DNA from: Heloderma charlesbogerti
Lineage: Eukaryota; Chordata; Lepidosauria; Squamata; Helodermatidae
Direction of reading: 5' to 3'
DNA length: 64,000 nucleotides
Assembly (NCBI GenBank): GCA_026122225.1
Contig: JANEZZ010002657.1
Span: 558,001 to 622,000 of the forward strand
Shown here: one piece after another, positions 21,674-33,127 of the stretch
Position numbering within the stretch: position 1 is the stretch's first letter
Layout of the letters: the number at the start of each line of letters is the position of its first letter
Notes under the pieces: generated by a model
The model's input: only the letters and a program-made list of their open reading frames with translations
Databases searched by the model: none
Told to the model about the DNA's origin: nothing
Program-made: the position numbers and the translations under genes

Positions 21674-22454
21674 GCCAGTTGCCAATTCCTGCTGGGAGTG
21701 ATCCCAAGGCTTCTTGTGGTGACTTCCACAATCCTAACACCCTCCCATGCTGTGAATTGATCCCATGAACTTTGCTGATGAAGTGCTATTGATCGCACTG
21801 CTGTAATAAGTTTCCACTGGAATCTCAAGACTGATTCTGCATAGTCACCAGCTTCCATATGAAGGATGGAGATTCAGCATGTGATTAGTCTGCCAAAGCT
21901 GTTCTTCCCCATATGGTTTATTCCATGCATGGATGAATGGAGTACCATGGCAGGTATAATGGGGAGCTCAACATTCAATAGGGAATGTCCAGAGGAGAAG
22001 GGGATGGCTTGCCCAACAAGAGAATCCAGATATTTTTATCCTCTGGGGAACTGGCAAAGCTGCCGCAGGTCAGGGAGAGTTAAAAAAAAGAAAAAGGGAG
22101 CCTTGCAGGTTCTGCAGATGGGCTGAGGATGGTTCAGACGTAACCCTCATTTCTGGCCACACCCTTCCCAAGGCTTCACTTTTTGAAAAATCTGAAATAA
22201 TTGGAACCTGTTGCCTTATGAACTTGGAATGGCTAATTTGTTGATTTTAATTTTCTTTAGAAAGTTGTGTGTTTGAGTGAGATTATGGCTGCCCAATTAT
22301 ATGTGAAGCAGGGCTCCTTTGCTTTTACTAGTTGCATGGGGAGGAGAATTTTGGAGGCTGTAGCTTCTCCCACCATAACAAAGCTACATATTTGCCAAAA
22401 CTTTTCCTTTCATAGAACTGATAAAGGCACAAATAAGATGTTTGTCCACTCACG
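21674..22454. other. no recognisable gene
   Basis: Unassigned sequence. A long minus-strand frame (21858-21298) runs from here into the LTR, but only its LTR part is shared with the other copy, so it is not a gene. Confidence 0.4.
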
Positions 22455-22930
22455 AATAGTTATTTATTAAACTGATACCCTGCCTTACCACCAAAAATAG
22501 CACATAAGGCAGTTAAGAATAATGAAATACAGAGTAAAATAAAATCTTGGTTAAAACATGACATAAAAACCAATCTAGTAAAAACACAATTAAAATAAAC
22601 AATAAAAGGCATAGCCAGCACCCACCCAAGTAAACCCCCTTCAACAGCAGACCAGCTGACATGCCAAAGTCCTGCCTGAATAAAAATGTCCTTGTCTGCT
22701 GGTGGAAGGACAACAGAGAGGGAGCCAACCCAGCCTTGCTCGACAAGGAGTTCCAGAGCCTGGGAGCAGCCCCGGAGAGGCCCTCTCTCGCAGCCCCACC
22801 ACACGTGCTTCCGACGGTGGTGGGACAGAGAGAAGGGCCTCCCCAAAGAGCTTAAAACCCAGGCAGACTCACACAGGAGATGGCGGCCTTCCAGGTAGCC
22901 TGGTCCCAAGTTGCACAGGGCTTTGAATAG
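22455..22930 (-). mobile_element. L2 LINE 3' part
   Basis: Antisense L2 3' end. On the minus strand 22925-22640 gives broken L2 C-terminal motifs (FKALCNLGPGYL, QALELLVEQ, a FRQDFGM-type end), followed by an A-T rich 3' UTR to 22455. Confidence 0.7.
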
Positions 22931-24306
22931 GACAATGAGAATGTGAGGCGGATATCTAACAATGTTTACATTGTGTAAATAGGACAGTTTAAACATTTTG
23001 AAGATTTGTATGTCCTGCTGTCCGGATTCTCCCTCCACCCCACCCCAGTGATGGAGAGTAAGAAGCAAATTATTGAAAAGCTGGTGTCACCTTTATTTAC
23101 TTATAATTTTCTTCAGCCGGAGATCTATACATACCTCTATCTGTAACGGCTCCAGTGAGGAATTAGCAGCTGCCCTTCATCTCTTTCTTTGCACTTGTCC
23201 CTGCAGCTCTAGGCCCGGCTGCCATGCCTGGAATAATAACATTGTTGGAGGTTCTTTTGAAGTTGGGAAGGATGGGGAAAATCTTGTAACCCATCAGAGG
23301 GTTTACCTTGAAAAAATTTTCCTCTCAGCTAAGGTGACACACTTGACACAGAGCATGTTTTGAACTTTTGATGGAACATTTACCAAGCTGAAATAATCCC
23401 AGGACAGAGACCACTCCTTCCACGTGCCATTTGCCAGAATGGGCAGATATTTCATTCTAATAATCGCCATCTGTGTTTCTGTTTAGGGCCAATTCACGTG
23501 AAATTTTTCATATAAGAACACCATTTACTGAGACATCTTTAAAAATATTCATATCCCACCTCTCCAGGGCTGGAGGTAGCTTCCAGCGGAACATGAAAAG
23601 TAGAAATAAAAAGTGCAACAAAAACAATAATAATTAAATGTGCTGGAATCAACCGTGGCAGCAACATGGGGGAGGGGTTCAGCAGCCAACAGCCCGCCAG
23701 AGGAGGCAGCAAAGGGTGAAAAAACTTACATTAATAGATATGTTTGCATAGGTACAAAAATCTCAGGGGAAGCAGCAGCATACTGACAGCTGGCCAGCCA
23801 TTTGCTAGAGGTAGGATGAATAATGGTTCTGTGCAGAAGCTGCCCCATCACTTCGGATCTGATTCAGATGTGAAATGAACTAGGTAGGCTTCTCGTAGTC
23901 ATTTTAAAAAACGGGGAGCCAAATGCAGCAGAGACAAAGTGACTGGAACTGAAGTAGGTGGAAAACAAAACTTTGTTGCTTGGCAAAGCTCATTTGCATT
24001 TTAGAGGCGGTACTTTAGCCTTACTCGGTTAGAATTTCCAGTTGACCCTGGAGCCGTTCAGCAGAAGGCCTCCACCTTGGTAAGGGCCCCCACGTGGAAT
24101 CAGGCACTCCCCCAGCAGGTCCCCAGTGGGCCCTGCCAGGGCTCTAGTCCTTCATTACCTGGACGGGAGGGAGAGAAGGGAGATGGTGGGGGGCTGAGAG
24201 CAAGGCAGCACTGCAATGGAGAGGTATATCTGCCAGTGGGATAACGCCTGACATCCCTGCAGGCTTGCAGTTCTGAAGGCTCCTGTTAATTGGTTCTACT
24301 TCCTTC
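22931..24306. other. no gene; possible LINE tail at 23530-23640
   Basis: 23540-23640 (ATCCCACCTCTCCAGGGCTGGAGGTAGC, then A-rich) looks like a degraded LINE or SINE tail in reverse complement. The rest is unassigned. Confidence 0.35.
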
Positions 24307-24310
24307 ATAC

Positions 24311-24674
24311 TGTTAGAAAAAGAGACTCCATAACCGGTTGGCGCCGCAGTCACGTAAGAGCCCGAGTGGCGGGAAAAATGTCGGCGGAGCAAAAAGGGAA
24401 CCATACTGACACGCTCATGACTAACGGCTTGGTAAACTGATGTACTGACTGTTTATTGGCTATTGGCTTGGTAAGCTGATGTACTGTTTTATTGGTTACT
24501 GGCAAGAACAATACAAGTGATAAGGTATAAAAGGCCTTTGCACACATGCCTCGGGGTCCAGACTGCTCTGCACCCATTTTGCAAAATGATCAATAAATTA
24601 GCGTTGGATCCACTGCTGCCTGCCTGGCATCCTTTTCTTCCAACCGGAAGCAAGAACCTTTTTTTTATCTAACA
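24311..24674 (+). mobile_element. solo LTR (retroviral type)
   Basis: 364 bp bounded by TGTTAGAA and TCTAACA. 4-bp target duplication ATAC at 24307-24310 and 24675-24678. Contains repeated ATTGGCT/ATTGGTT (CCAAT-like in reverse), a TATAAAA box at 24526-24532 and AATAAA at 24592-24597 in the expected order. The 4-bp duplication suggests a gammaretrovirus-like ERV. No internal region remains. Confidence 0.85.
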
Positions 24675-24678
24675 ATAC

Positions 24679-25200
24679 CCTGTTCCTCTTCCAATCATGT
24701 GTTTTCGGAGGGACATTGATGGGTGATGCCACTTCTGTGCCTCTTAATTAGCACTGTGCCAAATTTTTCAATCTGTTTGTTTTCGACTATTTGTTGGGGG
24801 AGGGGCAAAGGGGGAGAGGCAAAGGGGGAGAGTTTCGGAGACATTTCTCAGGGTGCAGGGCTGCAGTGCCTCCCTTACGGTGAGGAGGTGGCCGAGGGGC
24901 TGCGCGCAGGCGCCGCCTTTCACCATCCCGCCCAGTCTGCCCTTCCCGCCCCTGCAGCTGCTTCACCGTCTCAGAAGGCCCCTGGAGGACTTTGGCAGGC
25001 CTCCCTCCTGTGGGGCTCCCCAGTGTGGCTGCCTGCTGAGGGCCTGAAAGCTGAGGAAGGCATGTTTGGGCTTCCTTTGTTGTTAATGAAAGTCCTTTTA
25101 ACAAAGACAAGAAGAAAAATGCCAGTGACTCCTCGCTCAGCCTTCAGGCCCTCAGCAGGCAGCCACCCTGGGAAGCCCCATGGGAGGGAGTCCTGCCAAA
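24679..25200. other. no recognisable gene
   Basis: GC-rich from 24880 to 25050, with short overlapping frames and no domain. Confidence 0.35.
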
Positions 25201-25201
25201 G

Positions 25202-25576
25202 TCACAGAATCACAGAATACAAGGCCACCGAGTCCAACCCCCTGCTCAGTGCAGGAATCCAAGTCAGAGCATCCCTGGCAGATGGCTGTCCAGCCTCGTC
25301 TTGAAGGCCTCCAGTGTGGGAGAGCCCACCACCTCCCTAGGGAATGGGTTCCATCGTCGTATTGCTCTAACAGTCAGGAAGTTTCTCCTGATGTTCAGCT
25401 GGAATCTGGCTTCCTGTCACTTGAGCCCAGTATTCCGTGTCCTGCACTCTGGGATGATCGAGAAGAGATGCTGGCCTTCCCCTCTGGAACAACCTTTCAA
25501 GTACTTGAAGAGCGCTGTCCTATCTCCCCTCATTCTTCTCTTCTCAAGGCTAAACATGCCCAGTTCTGTCACTTGG
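25202..25576 (-). mobile_element. CR1 3' end
   Basis: Antisense CR1 3' UTR plus the last codons of RT, starting at CACAGAATCACAGAATAC and ending in the TTCTCTTCTCAAGGCTAAACATGCCCAG coding stretch. Confidence 0.92.
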
Positions 25577-25872
25577 CAGGTCAAGCATGAACCTTGCAAC
25601 ATCAACAGCAAAGACACAGAAAGATTTATTCTCCCACAACTAATTACCCTATTTGGTTTGTAAACATAAAGGTTGCAGCTCAGGCCCTGACAGCCGGAGT
25701 GTCTCTTTTTCATTGTTTTGAAAATGACATTCATCTTGTTAGCAGATCTTCCTTTGCCTCCATTCTAAAATTTAACTGAGCCTGCACAGCTCCCTTCTCT
25801 TAAAGTCACTAAAGCATTTGAACACTTTCCAGTGTAGAAAGACAAGAGGCAATGAGACACAAGCTGCACTCT
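25577..25872. other. spacer between two CR1 copies
   Basis: About 300 bp of sequence with no recognisable feature. Confidence 0.4.
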
Positions 25873-26497
25873 CATAGAATCACAGAATAGTATAGAATAG
25901 TATGGTTGGAAGGGGTCTACAAGGCCATCAAGTCCAACCACCTGCTCAATGCAGGAATCCAAGTCAGAGCATACCTGACAGATGGCTGTCCAGCCTCGTC
26001 TTGGAACGCCTCCAGTGTGGGAGAGCCCACCACCTCCCTAGGGAATGGGTTCCATTGTCCTATTGCTCTAACAGTCAGGAAGTTTTTCCTGATGTTCAGC
26101 CGGAATCTGGCTTCCTGTCACTTGAGCCCATTATTCCGTGTCCTGCACTCTGGGATGATCAAGAAGAGATCCTGGCCTTCCTCTCTGGGACAACCTTTCA
26201 AGTACTTGAAGAGCGCTGTCCTATCTCCCCTCATTCTTCTCTTCTCAAGGCTAAACATGCCCAGTTCTTCCAGTCTCTCCTCATAGGGCTTTGTTTCCAG
26301 TCCCCTGATCATCTTTGTTGCCCTCCTCTGAACCCTCTCCAGCTTGTCTGCATCTTTCTTAAAGTGTGGTGCTCAGAACTGGACACAGTACTCCAGATGA
26401 GGCCTAACCAGTGCTGAGTAGAGGGGAACTAGTACTTCCTGGGATTTGGAAGCTATGCTTCTATTAATCAGTTCTGAATCAGTGCCTGGGCACGGAA

Positions 26498-27250
26498 ATG
26501 GACTGGATGAGGGCCAATAAACTGAAACTCAATCCAGACAAGACAGAGGTATTGTTAGTGGGTGGTCCGTCTGCCTGGCTAGGTGATATTCAACCTGTTC
26601 TAGAGGGGATTGCACTCCCCCTAAAGGATCACGTTCGTAGTTTGGGGGTGCTCTTGGATCCAGAACTGTCACTTGAGGCACAGGTGAACTCAGTGGCACG
26701 GAGCACTTTTTATCAGCTTAGGCTGGTATACCAACTATGCCCTTATCTGGACAGAGAGAGCCTAGCTACAGTTATCCATGCTCTGATCACTTCTCGTCTG
26801 GATTACTGCAATGTGTTATACGTGGGGCTGCCTTTGAAAACGGTCCAGAAACTTCAGCTGGTCCAAAATAGGGCAGCAAGATTGTTAACAGGGACTGGCC
26901 TGTGAGCTCATATTATGCCAGTACTTTTTCAGCTGCACTGGCTGCCAGTCCATTTCCAGGCCCGATTCAAAGTGTTGGTATTAACATTTAAAGCCCTTAA
27001 CGGCTTGGGGCCAGGTTATCTGAAGGATCGCCTCCTCCCATACGTGCCTGCCCGGACCTTAAGATCATCATCAGCGGCCTTTCTCCATGAGCCCCTGCCA
27101 AAGGAAGCGAGGTGGGTGGCTACTAGGGGGAGAGCTTTTTCTGCTGTGGCACCCCGGCTCTGGAATGAGCTCCCTAGTGAGGTTCGCCTGGCAGCTACAT
27201 TGTATTCCTTTTGGCGCCAGGTGAAGACCTTATTTTCCCAGGCATTTTAG
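26498..27250 (+). pseudogene. L2 ORF2, RT C-terminal region
   Basis: Two open blocks in one frame separated by a single TGA at about 26903. The first (135 codons) begins [17 protein letters not shown], a post-YADD RT motif, and includes LDYCNVLYVGLPLKTVQKLQLVQN. The second (111 codons) contains LHWLPVHFQARFKVL, NGLGPGYLKDRL and the APRLWNELP end typical of L2. Only one stop, so this L2 is a comparatively recent copy. Confidence 0.92.
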
Positions 27251-27456
27251 CATTTTAGCTTTCTAAACTTTTAGCTTTGCTGTTTTAAATCTGCATTTTA
27301 AACTCCTGCACTGCTGCTAGGTTTTATTGTGATTGTATTGTTATATTGTGGTTTTAATATTCTATATGTTTTAAATTGTTTTATTGTGTGCTGTTTGGTT
27401 TTAATTTTTGTGAACCACCCAGAGAGCTTCAGCTATTGGGCAGTATAGAAATGAAA

Positions 27457-27488
<32 letters not shown>

Positions 27489-27490
27489 TA
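27457..27490. repeat. (TAAG)n microsatellite, L2 tail
   Basis: Eight TAAG units grading into TAAATAAA at the 3' end of the L2. Confidence 0.93.
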
Positions 27491-27492
27491 AA

Positions 27493-28500
27493 TGCAGCCC
27501 AAAATAGCATTTGCCTTTTTTGCAGCCACAACACATTGTTGGCTCATATTCAGCTTATGATCGACAACAACTCCAAGATCCTTCTCGCTTGTAGTGTTGT
27601 TGAGCCACGTATCCCCCATCTTGTAACTGTGCATTTGGTTTCTTTTTCCTAGGTGCAGAACTTGGCATTGATCCCTATTAAATGTCATTCTGTTATTTTC
27701 TGCCCAGTGCTCCAGTCCATCCAGATCACTTTGAATTTTGTTTCTGTCTTCCAAAGTATTAGCTATCCCGCCCAATTTTGTGTCCTCTGCAAATTTGATC
27801 AGCATTCCCTGCACCTCCTCCAAGTCATTAATAAAAATGTTGAAGAGCACTGGGCCCAGGACTGAGCCCTGCAGTACCCCACTTGTTACCTCTCCCCCGT
27901 TGGAGAAGGTCCCATTGATAAGCACTCTTTGAGTCCGAACCTGTAGCCAACTGTGGATCCACTGGATCATTGTTTCATGTAGCCCACTTTGATCTAGTTT
28001 GCTCATCAGGAGATCATGGGGCACTTTGTCGAAAGCTTTGCTGAAGTCAAGGTATATGATGTCTACAGCATTCCCACGGTCCACAAGGGGGATTACTTGA
28101 TGAAAAAATGAGATCAGATTTGTCTGGAAGGACTTGTTTTTGACAAATCCATGTTGGCTTCGAGTCATCACTGCATTGTTTTCAAGGTGCTTCCAGATGG
28201 ATTGCTTGATCATCTGCTCCAGAATTTCCCAGGGATTGATGTCAGATTGACTGGTCTGTAGTTCCCAGGTTCCTCCTTTTTGCCCTTTTTGAAGATAGGG
28301 ACAACATTAGCCCGCCTCGTGTCATCTGGCACTTCACCCATCCTCCATGATTGCTCAAAGAGAATAGACAGCGGTTCTGAGAGTTCTTCTGCCAGTTCCT
28401 TTCTTACTCTAGGATGCAGTTCATCTGGCCCTGGAGATTTGAACTCATTCAAAGTAATATGGTGTTCCTTGGCCTATCGATCTCAAGCTGCAATCCTGCC
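27493..28500 (-). pseudogene. CR1 reverse transcriptase
   Basis: Minus strand. 28452-28210: FKSPGPDELHPRV, FEQSWRMGEVPDDTRRANVVPIFKKG and NYRPVNLTSIPGK, the N-terminal RT motifs. A frameshift near 28210 follows. 28213-27490: ITRSQHGFVKNKS-like region, IIYLDFSKAFDKVPHDLL (motif A intact), GVLQGSVLGPVLFN and FAEDTKLGG (usual FADD, one Asp to Glu change). The C-terminal part lies beyond the L2 insertion at 26468-25980. Confidence 0.9.
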
Positions 28501-28515
28501 CCTTCAGCTTGTACT

Positions 28516-29265
28516 TCACCTTTGCCAGGGGGGCCATAGATCCTCTTTTGGGACAAGACTGAGCCAAAGTAAGAATTGAGCACCTCTGCCTTTGTCATCT
28601 GTTATCGTTTTGCCATCCTTATTTAATAGCTGAACCACCATTTCTTTCCTCTGCCTTTTACTATGCACGTAGCTGAAGGAAGCCTTTTTGTTGCTTTTAG
28701 CCTCCCTCGCTAACCTCAGCTGGTTCTCAGCTTTAGCCTTCCTGACGCCACCCCTGCAATTCTGTGCTACCTGCCTGTACTCTTCCTTTGTTACTTGGCC
28801 TTCTTTCCACTTCCTATATGTGTCCTTTTTTGTTTTCAGGTCATCTCTAAGCTTTTTGTGAAGCCACATTGGCTTCTTCTGTTGTCTTCCACCTTTTCTT
28901 CTTGTTGGAATTGTTTGTGATTGTGCCCTGAGAATTCCCTTTTTTAAAAGCCCCCATCCATCTTGGACTCCTTTTCTCGTTAGCGTCGCTTGCCATGGGA
29001 CCTTACTGATCATCGTTCTGAGTTTATTAAAATCAGCTTTCCTAAAATCCAGGGTACGCGTTTGACTACACTCTGCTTTTGCTTCCCTTAGAACCAAGAA
29101 CTCAAGTGAACTCAAGAACTCGCTTTCCCCCAGAGTTCCTGTAACTGCTACTTTATCCACTAAGTCATCTCTGTTGGTTAGGATCAAGTCAAGGATAGCC
29201 GATCCTCTAGTTCCTTCCTCTACGTTCTGTAGGAGGAAGTTATCCGCCACACAAGTCCGCCACAC
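28516..29265 (-). pseudogene. CR1 endonuclease C-terminus and linker
   Basis: Open for 249 codons: LLQNVEEGTRGSAILDLILTN is the endonuclease C-terminal region typical of CR1, followed by a basic linker (TRRKGGRQQKKPMWLHKKLRDDLK) leading into RT. Cut at its upstream end by the SINE at 29272-29519. Confidence 0.88.
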
Positions 29266-29271
29266 AAGTCA

Positions 29272-29519
29272 GGAGAGCCAGTGTAGTGTAGTGGTGAGAG
29301 TGACGGACTGGGAGCCGGGAGATCCGGGTTCTAGTCCCCACTCGGCCACGGAAGCTCACTGGGTGACTTTGGGCCAGTCACAGACTCTCAGCCCAACCTA
29401 CCTCGCAGGGTTGTTGTTGTGAGAATACAACGGTGAGGAGGAGGATAATGTAAGCCGCCTTGAGTTCCTTGCGAGAGGGAGAAAGGCGGGGTATAAATGC
29501 AATAAATAAATAAATAAAA
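29272..29519 (+). mobile_element. tRNA-derived SINE with LINE-type tail
   Basis: Head GAGCCAGTGTAGTGTAGTGG (A-box-like) and GGGTTCTAGTCCC (B-box-like) about 50 bp apart mark a tRNA-derived Pol III promoter. The body has GGGTGACTTTGGGCCAGTCAC and AACCTACCTCGCAGGGTTG. The tail is AAAGGCGGGGTATAAATG(CAATAAATA)n. The same family lies antisense at 32859-33121. Inserted in the CR1 endonuclease; a 13-bp tandem duplication (CCGCCACACAAGT) lies just upstream at 29244-29268. Confidence 0.9.
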
Positions 29520-29960
29520 TTTCCTGGAGGGGCCATGTTTTGCAGAATTGGTCTCCCAACAAATATCGGGGAAATTGAAGTCCCCCATTACTACTACATC
29601 AAGCTTCCTTAAAACATTGGCTATTTGCTTTTCAAAAGTTTCATCCTCGTCTTCTCCTTGGTTGGGTGGCCGGTAGTAGACTCCGACCACCAGGTTCCTT
29701 TTATTCTTTGCTCCATTTATTTTGATCCAGATGCTCTCGATGGGGCTACCAAGCTCATCCTCCTGTATTTCTGTGCAGACATATGTAGTTTTGACATACA
29801 GTGCAACCCCACCTCCCTTTCTGTTCCTCCTGTTCTTTTTGAACAAGTTATATCCTTCAATTGCTGTATTCCAGTCATGAGAGTCATCCCACCAAGTCTC
29901 AGTTATACCTATCAAGTCATAATTTCCCTCCTGTATTAAGAGTTCAAGTTCATTCTGTTT
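29520..29960 (-). pseudogene. CR1 endonuclease N-terminal part
   Basis: Minus strand from 29915: IGITETWWDDSHDWN (catalytic Glu in TETWW), YNLFKKNRRNRKGGGVALYVK, VVGVYYRPPNQGEDED and VVVMGDFNFPDICWE (GDFN with catalytic Asp and Asn). APE-type endonuclease that nicks the target. Ends at the SINE insertion. Confidence 0.92.
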
Positions 29961-30129
29961 GTTTCCCGTACTCTGGGCATTAGTATATAGACCATGTGCT
30001 TCATAGTCTGGCTTTCTTCCTACATGTGTCTAAAGACTATTATTGGGCGCTATCAGAGCTGTTCTCTCCGTTGCAGTGCATGCGCCTACGTCCATTGTTA
30101 CCCCCAACATTACATCTCACTTCCCCGTA

Positions 30130-30660
30130 GGATTCAGTTTAAAGCCCTCCTGATGAAGTTCTTCATGCTGTGACCAAACACATTCTTCCCATCCTTTGTG
30201 AGGTGCAACCCGTCCCTTGCCAACAGCCCATTTTCCAGGAAGTATTGCCTGTGGTCCCAGAATCCAAATCTCTCTCGTCAGCACCACCTTTGTAGCCAGT
30301 CATTCACCCAAAGTATTTTTCGTTCCCTTTCTATCCCTCTTCTAACTACTGGAAGGATGGATGAGAAAACTATCTGGGCCCCAAAGTTCTTGAGTTTCCT
30401 TCCCAAAGCTTCAAAGTCTGATGTGATCTCTTCGTAGCTCCGCTTGGCGGTATCATTTGTTCCCACATGGATGAGAAGAAAGGGATACCTATCAGTGGGC
30501 TTTATGAGTGCAGGCAACCTTTCAGTCGCGTCTCTAATTCGTCCTTCCAGGAGACAACATACCTGGCGACTCCACAGGTCTTCGTGACATACTTGGGTCT
30601 CAATCCCACGCAGCAAGGAGTCTCCCACTACTACCACTCTTCTCTTCTTCTTGTTGTAGG
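30130..30660 (-). pseudogene. CR1 ORF1 esterase (SGNH/GDSL) domain
   Basis: Minus strand. The open frame 30637-30278 starts VVVGDSLLRGIE (block I with the catalytic Ser) and has LLIHVGTNDTAKRSYEE (GTND block III) and SSILPVVRRGIE. After a frameshift near 30280, a DGLHLTKDG block (catalytic Asp-His dyad) is readable near 30170-30210. SGNH esterases are known in ORF1 of some CR1 lineages; their role in retrotransposition is not settled. Confidence 0.85.
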
Positions 30661-30676
30661 CCTGGGTTTCATCACC

Positions 30677-31153
30677 TCAGTTTAACTGACCTTCAGCCTC
30701 TTGCTCACTCTCATGCAGGTTCCCCTGTGATTCTTCCTCTGCAGGCTGTCCTCCAGTCTCATCTGCAAGTACCTGGAATCGGTTCCACAGCTCCACTGCT
30801 TCCACTGGTACGGAGTGGCGTCTAGTTCTTCTTCTCCTAACTGTCACCCTTTTCCAAGGAGTATCTTCTACTCCATTTTTCTTCACCTCAGCATTTCCCA
30901 CTGCCTCATTTTGCTGTTGCTCTTCAAGCTTCTGGTCTTCCCTTTGCTGCTGTAGTTCCCCCATTCTGTCCAAGAACTCTTCGTGTTCTCTTATTCCCCG
31001 GAGGAGTTGCTGCTCCAGTCCATTTACTTTTTCCTCCAGCAGCGTGATCAACTTGCACTTGTTGCAGGTGTAGGCCATGTTGTTCTCAGGCAAGAAAGCA
31101 AACATTGCACACACCTTGCAGGTCACCACCACTGGAGAGTCCTGTCCTTCCAT
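30677..31153 (-). pseudogene. CR1 ORF1 zinc-finger and coiled-coil part
   Basis: 158 codons from a start at 31153. Near residues 12-35 two CxxC pairs (CKVC and CNKC) form a PHD-like zinc-binding site. A predicted coiled coil follows (LITLLEEKVNGLEQQLLRGI), then a basic stretch (VTVRRRRTRRHS) and an acidic, Gln/Glu-rich C-terminus. The frame ends at 30677, just before the esterase domain. ORF1 of this kind would bind RNA and form particles. Confidence 0.88.
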
Positions 31154-31199
31154 AGCCTCTTTTCCCTTTTTGTGTCTAGCTTCGTGATTGTTCTAGACT

Positions 31200-31555
31200 A
31201 GCCTGTGCCTGCTCCTCTCCTCAGTAGAGGTTAAAAGCAGAGTCCCACTGGTGTGGAATTGTGTGTTACAAGACAAATAAATGAAAAAAGTTAGTTAAAA
31301 AATGGGGGAAAAATGAAAAAAAAATGTTAGGGGCCTCCCCCTTGACCTCCCCTGCTGAACTCCCCTGGCCAACTCCTGTTTGCTCCCCCTGTCTGCTTGC
31401 TCTGTTCGCTCGCTCTCTGGGAGCTTGCCTGCTTCTGTAGTCCCTGGACCAGCTGGAGCAGCTTGCTCTGCTCTGCTCTGCTCTGCTCTGCTCTGCTCAG
31501 CTGGGAGGCGGGAGAGTCTCCTCGAAGGAGGGAAGAGCACTAGCTTGCCCATTTA
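31200..31555 (-). promoter_or_regulatory. CR1 5' leader region
   Basis: GC-rich segment just upstream of ORF1, including a tandem CTCTG array at 31464-31498. A LINE internal promoter would be expected here, but no specific element is identifiable. The 5' boundary near 31555 is estimated. Confidence 0.5.
31464..31498. repeat. (CTCTG)n tandem repeat
   Basis: Seven near-perfect pentamer units in the CR1 5' leader; may vary in length between alleles. Confidence 0.93.
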
Positions 31556-31644
31556 GTTACTACATTTATGTTGTACTTTCTCTTACTGAGTGATCTCTCA
31601 ATGTAAGGTGTTTGCCAATTATTTCTCAGTATCTAGTATCTAGT

Positions 31645-31745
31645 TCATAGAATCATAAAATTGGAAGGGACCCTGGAGATCATCTAGTTCAATTCCCTGC
31701 TCAGTGCAAGATGCAGCTACAGCATCCCTGTGTACCATTTCAGGC
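31645..31745 (-). mobile_element. old CR1 tail
   Basis: TCATAGAATCATAAAATTGGAAGGGACC followed by degraded CR1 3' UTR. A different, older subfamily from the main CR1 copies here (AGGGACCC in place of AGGGGCC). Confidence 0.8.
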
Positions 31746-32858
31746 CATGGGTTCAGGTGATGCTCTGTGATGTAGCCTGGGTTGCAGGGTTCTGCTATGG
31801 TCTGATCTTTAGCAGGGGTCAGGTTCCTCAGGAAAGCAAGATGGCAAGAGATCTGCACCACAGAAAGCTCTGAGTGGTGCAAGGGCTGGAAGCCAGGCAG
31901 GGTTGTCTGTATGGTGCTCCTGAGCCCTAACTAGGAGGTTGCCTGCATTTTGGCTGGCTGGCTGGCTGGCTCCACCTCTGCACTGGCAGGCTTTGTCTCT
32001 TAAAGGGGCCTGGCCTATTTTAGCAGCCTCAAGCTGAAACAATGTGTGAGTGGCTGTGACATTCAACTGTTCTCATGGCCAGAGTCTCCAGAGTCCAAAG
32101 ATGGCAAGCTAATATACTCTGGAAGCCTAGTCCTGGGATCCTTCTGGGGAACTAGGTCACGGGGAGGTGGAAGCCTTGTGATACCTTTCCGTGACCAAAT
32201 CCATGACCATGCAAGCTGGCTGCGTTTGGAGGTTGTTCGGGGCACATGACGTCAGGGCCATCCCACAGCCATCCCAAAGATTTTTGCGGGAAAACCATTT
32301 TTTCTGAGACTACTTTTCCTTAATTCAGCTTCTCTGCTCTTCTGTTGCAGTGTGTACCAGTCCTCTGCATTTACTTTGGCGTGATAGCCCTGCCCAGGGG
32401 TATGCCTTTCACCTGGCTATGACCTCATTGACCCCCATCAAGGGGTGTTCCCCCAGTGTTTCCCCTCCCAGTATTTCCCCAATGTTTCTGCCATTGTGCA
32501 GCTGGCCCTTCAGGAGTTCTGAGCTACCTCATGGCATTAACTTTGCCTTGCCTCTGGCAGCCACCCCCCCAAAAAGTATAGGTGTGATCTGCTCGGCAAC
32601 CTCTAACTTAAAAAAAACCCTCTTAAATCGATACTGCATAAAGCGCAACATCGAAATAGTGCATTGCCACTACATCGTGAACTCGAAGTAAGTGCTCCAG
32701 TTTCACCAGCCAAGTTATTTGGTGAAATAATTTGGTTTTTGAAGTTTGGTTATTTACAATTGGGGTATGGGGTGGGTGGGCATAGAGATAAAAAAGTGGG
32801 GAGACCAATGAGTGAGGCTTGTTTCCGACCCCCCTTTCTCCCTGCCCATGCTTGCAAT
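31746..32858. other. no recognisable gene
   Basis: Short frames on both strands, none with a recognisable domain. Confidence 0.35.
31951..31972. repeat. (TGGC)5 microsatellite
   Basis: Five TGGC units in otherwise unassigned sequence. Confidence 0.9.
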
Positions 32859-33121
32859 GAGAAGTTATTTTATTTTATTTATTTATTTATTGCATTTATA
32901 TCCCGCCTTTTTTCCTCCTAGTAACCCAAAGCGGTGTATATAAATAATCCTCCTCCTCTCCATTTTATCCTCACAACAACAACCTTGTGAGGGAGTTTAG
33001 GCTGAGAGTCTGTGACTGGCCCAAAGTCACCAGTGAACTTCCATGGCCGAGTGAGTGGGGACTAGAATCCGAGCCTCCCAGCTCCCAGTTCAACACTCAA
33101 ACCACTACACCACACTGGCCC
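32859..33121 (-). mobile_element. tRNA-derived SINE, antisense
   Basis: Same family as 29272-29519. In reverse complement the head is GGCCAGTGTGGTGTAGTGG with a GGATTCTAGTCCCC B-box-like site, and the tail is (AAATA)n. Candidate 6-bp target duplication TGCAAT at 32853-32858 and 33122-33127. Confidence 0.9.
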
Positions 33122-33127
33122 TGCAAT

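Larger units (their letters stand above)
26469..27492 (+). mobile_element. L2 LINE, 5'-truncated, inserted in CR1
   Basis: Sense L2 with its terminal hairpin region (GAACCACCCAGAGAGCTTC..CTATTGGGCAGTATAG) and a (TAAG)n tail at 27457-27492. CR1 reads continuously across it (TTCTATTAAT before, ATGCAGCCC after). Confidence 0.92.
25873..31555 (-). mobile_element. near full-length CR1 LINE with L2 and SINE insertions
   Basis: Antisense CR1 from its 3' tail (25873-25890) through RT, linker, endonuclease and ORF1 to a GC-rich 5' leader ending near 31555. Removing the L2 (26469-27492) and SINE (29272-29519) leaves about 4.4 kb. Most CR1 copies are strongly 5'-truncated, so this one is unusual. All frames carry breaks. 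Confidence 0.9.

Noticed and set aside
21298..21858. 186-codon minus-strand frame across the Gypsy LTR edge
   Set aside because: Part of it lies in non-LTR flanking DNA; only the LTR-internal stretch is shared with the other copy.
29272..29400. tRNA gene
   Set aside because: A and B boxes are present but no cloverleaf closes, and a SINE body and tail follow. It is a SINE head.
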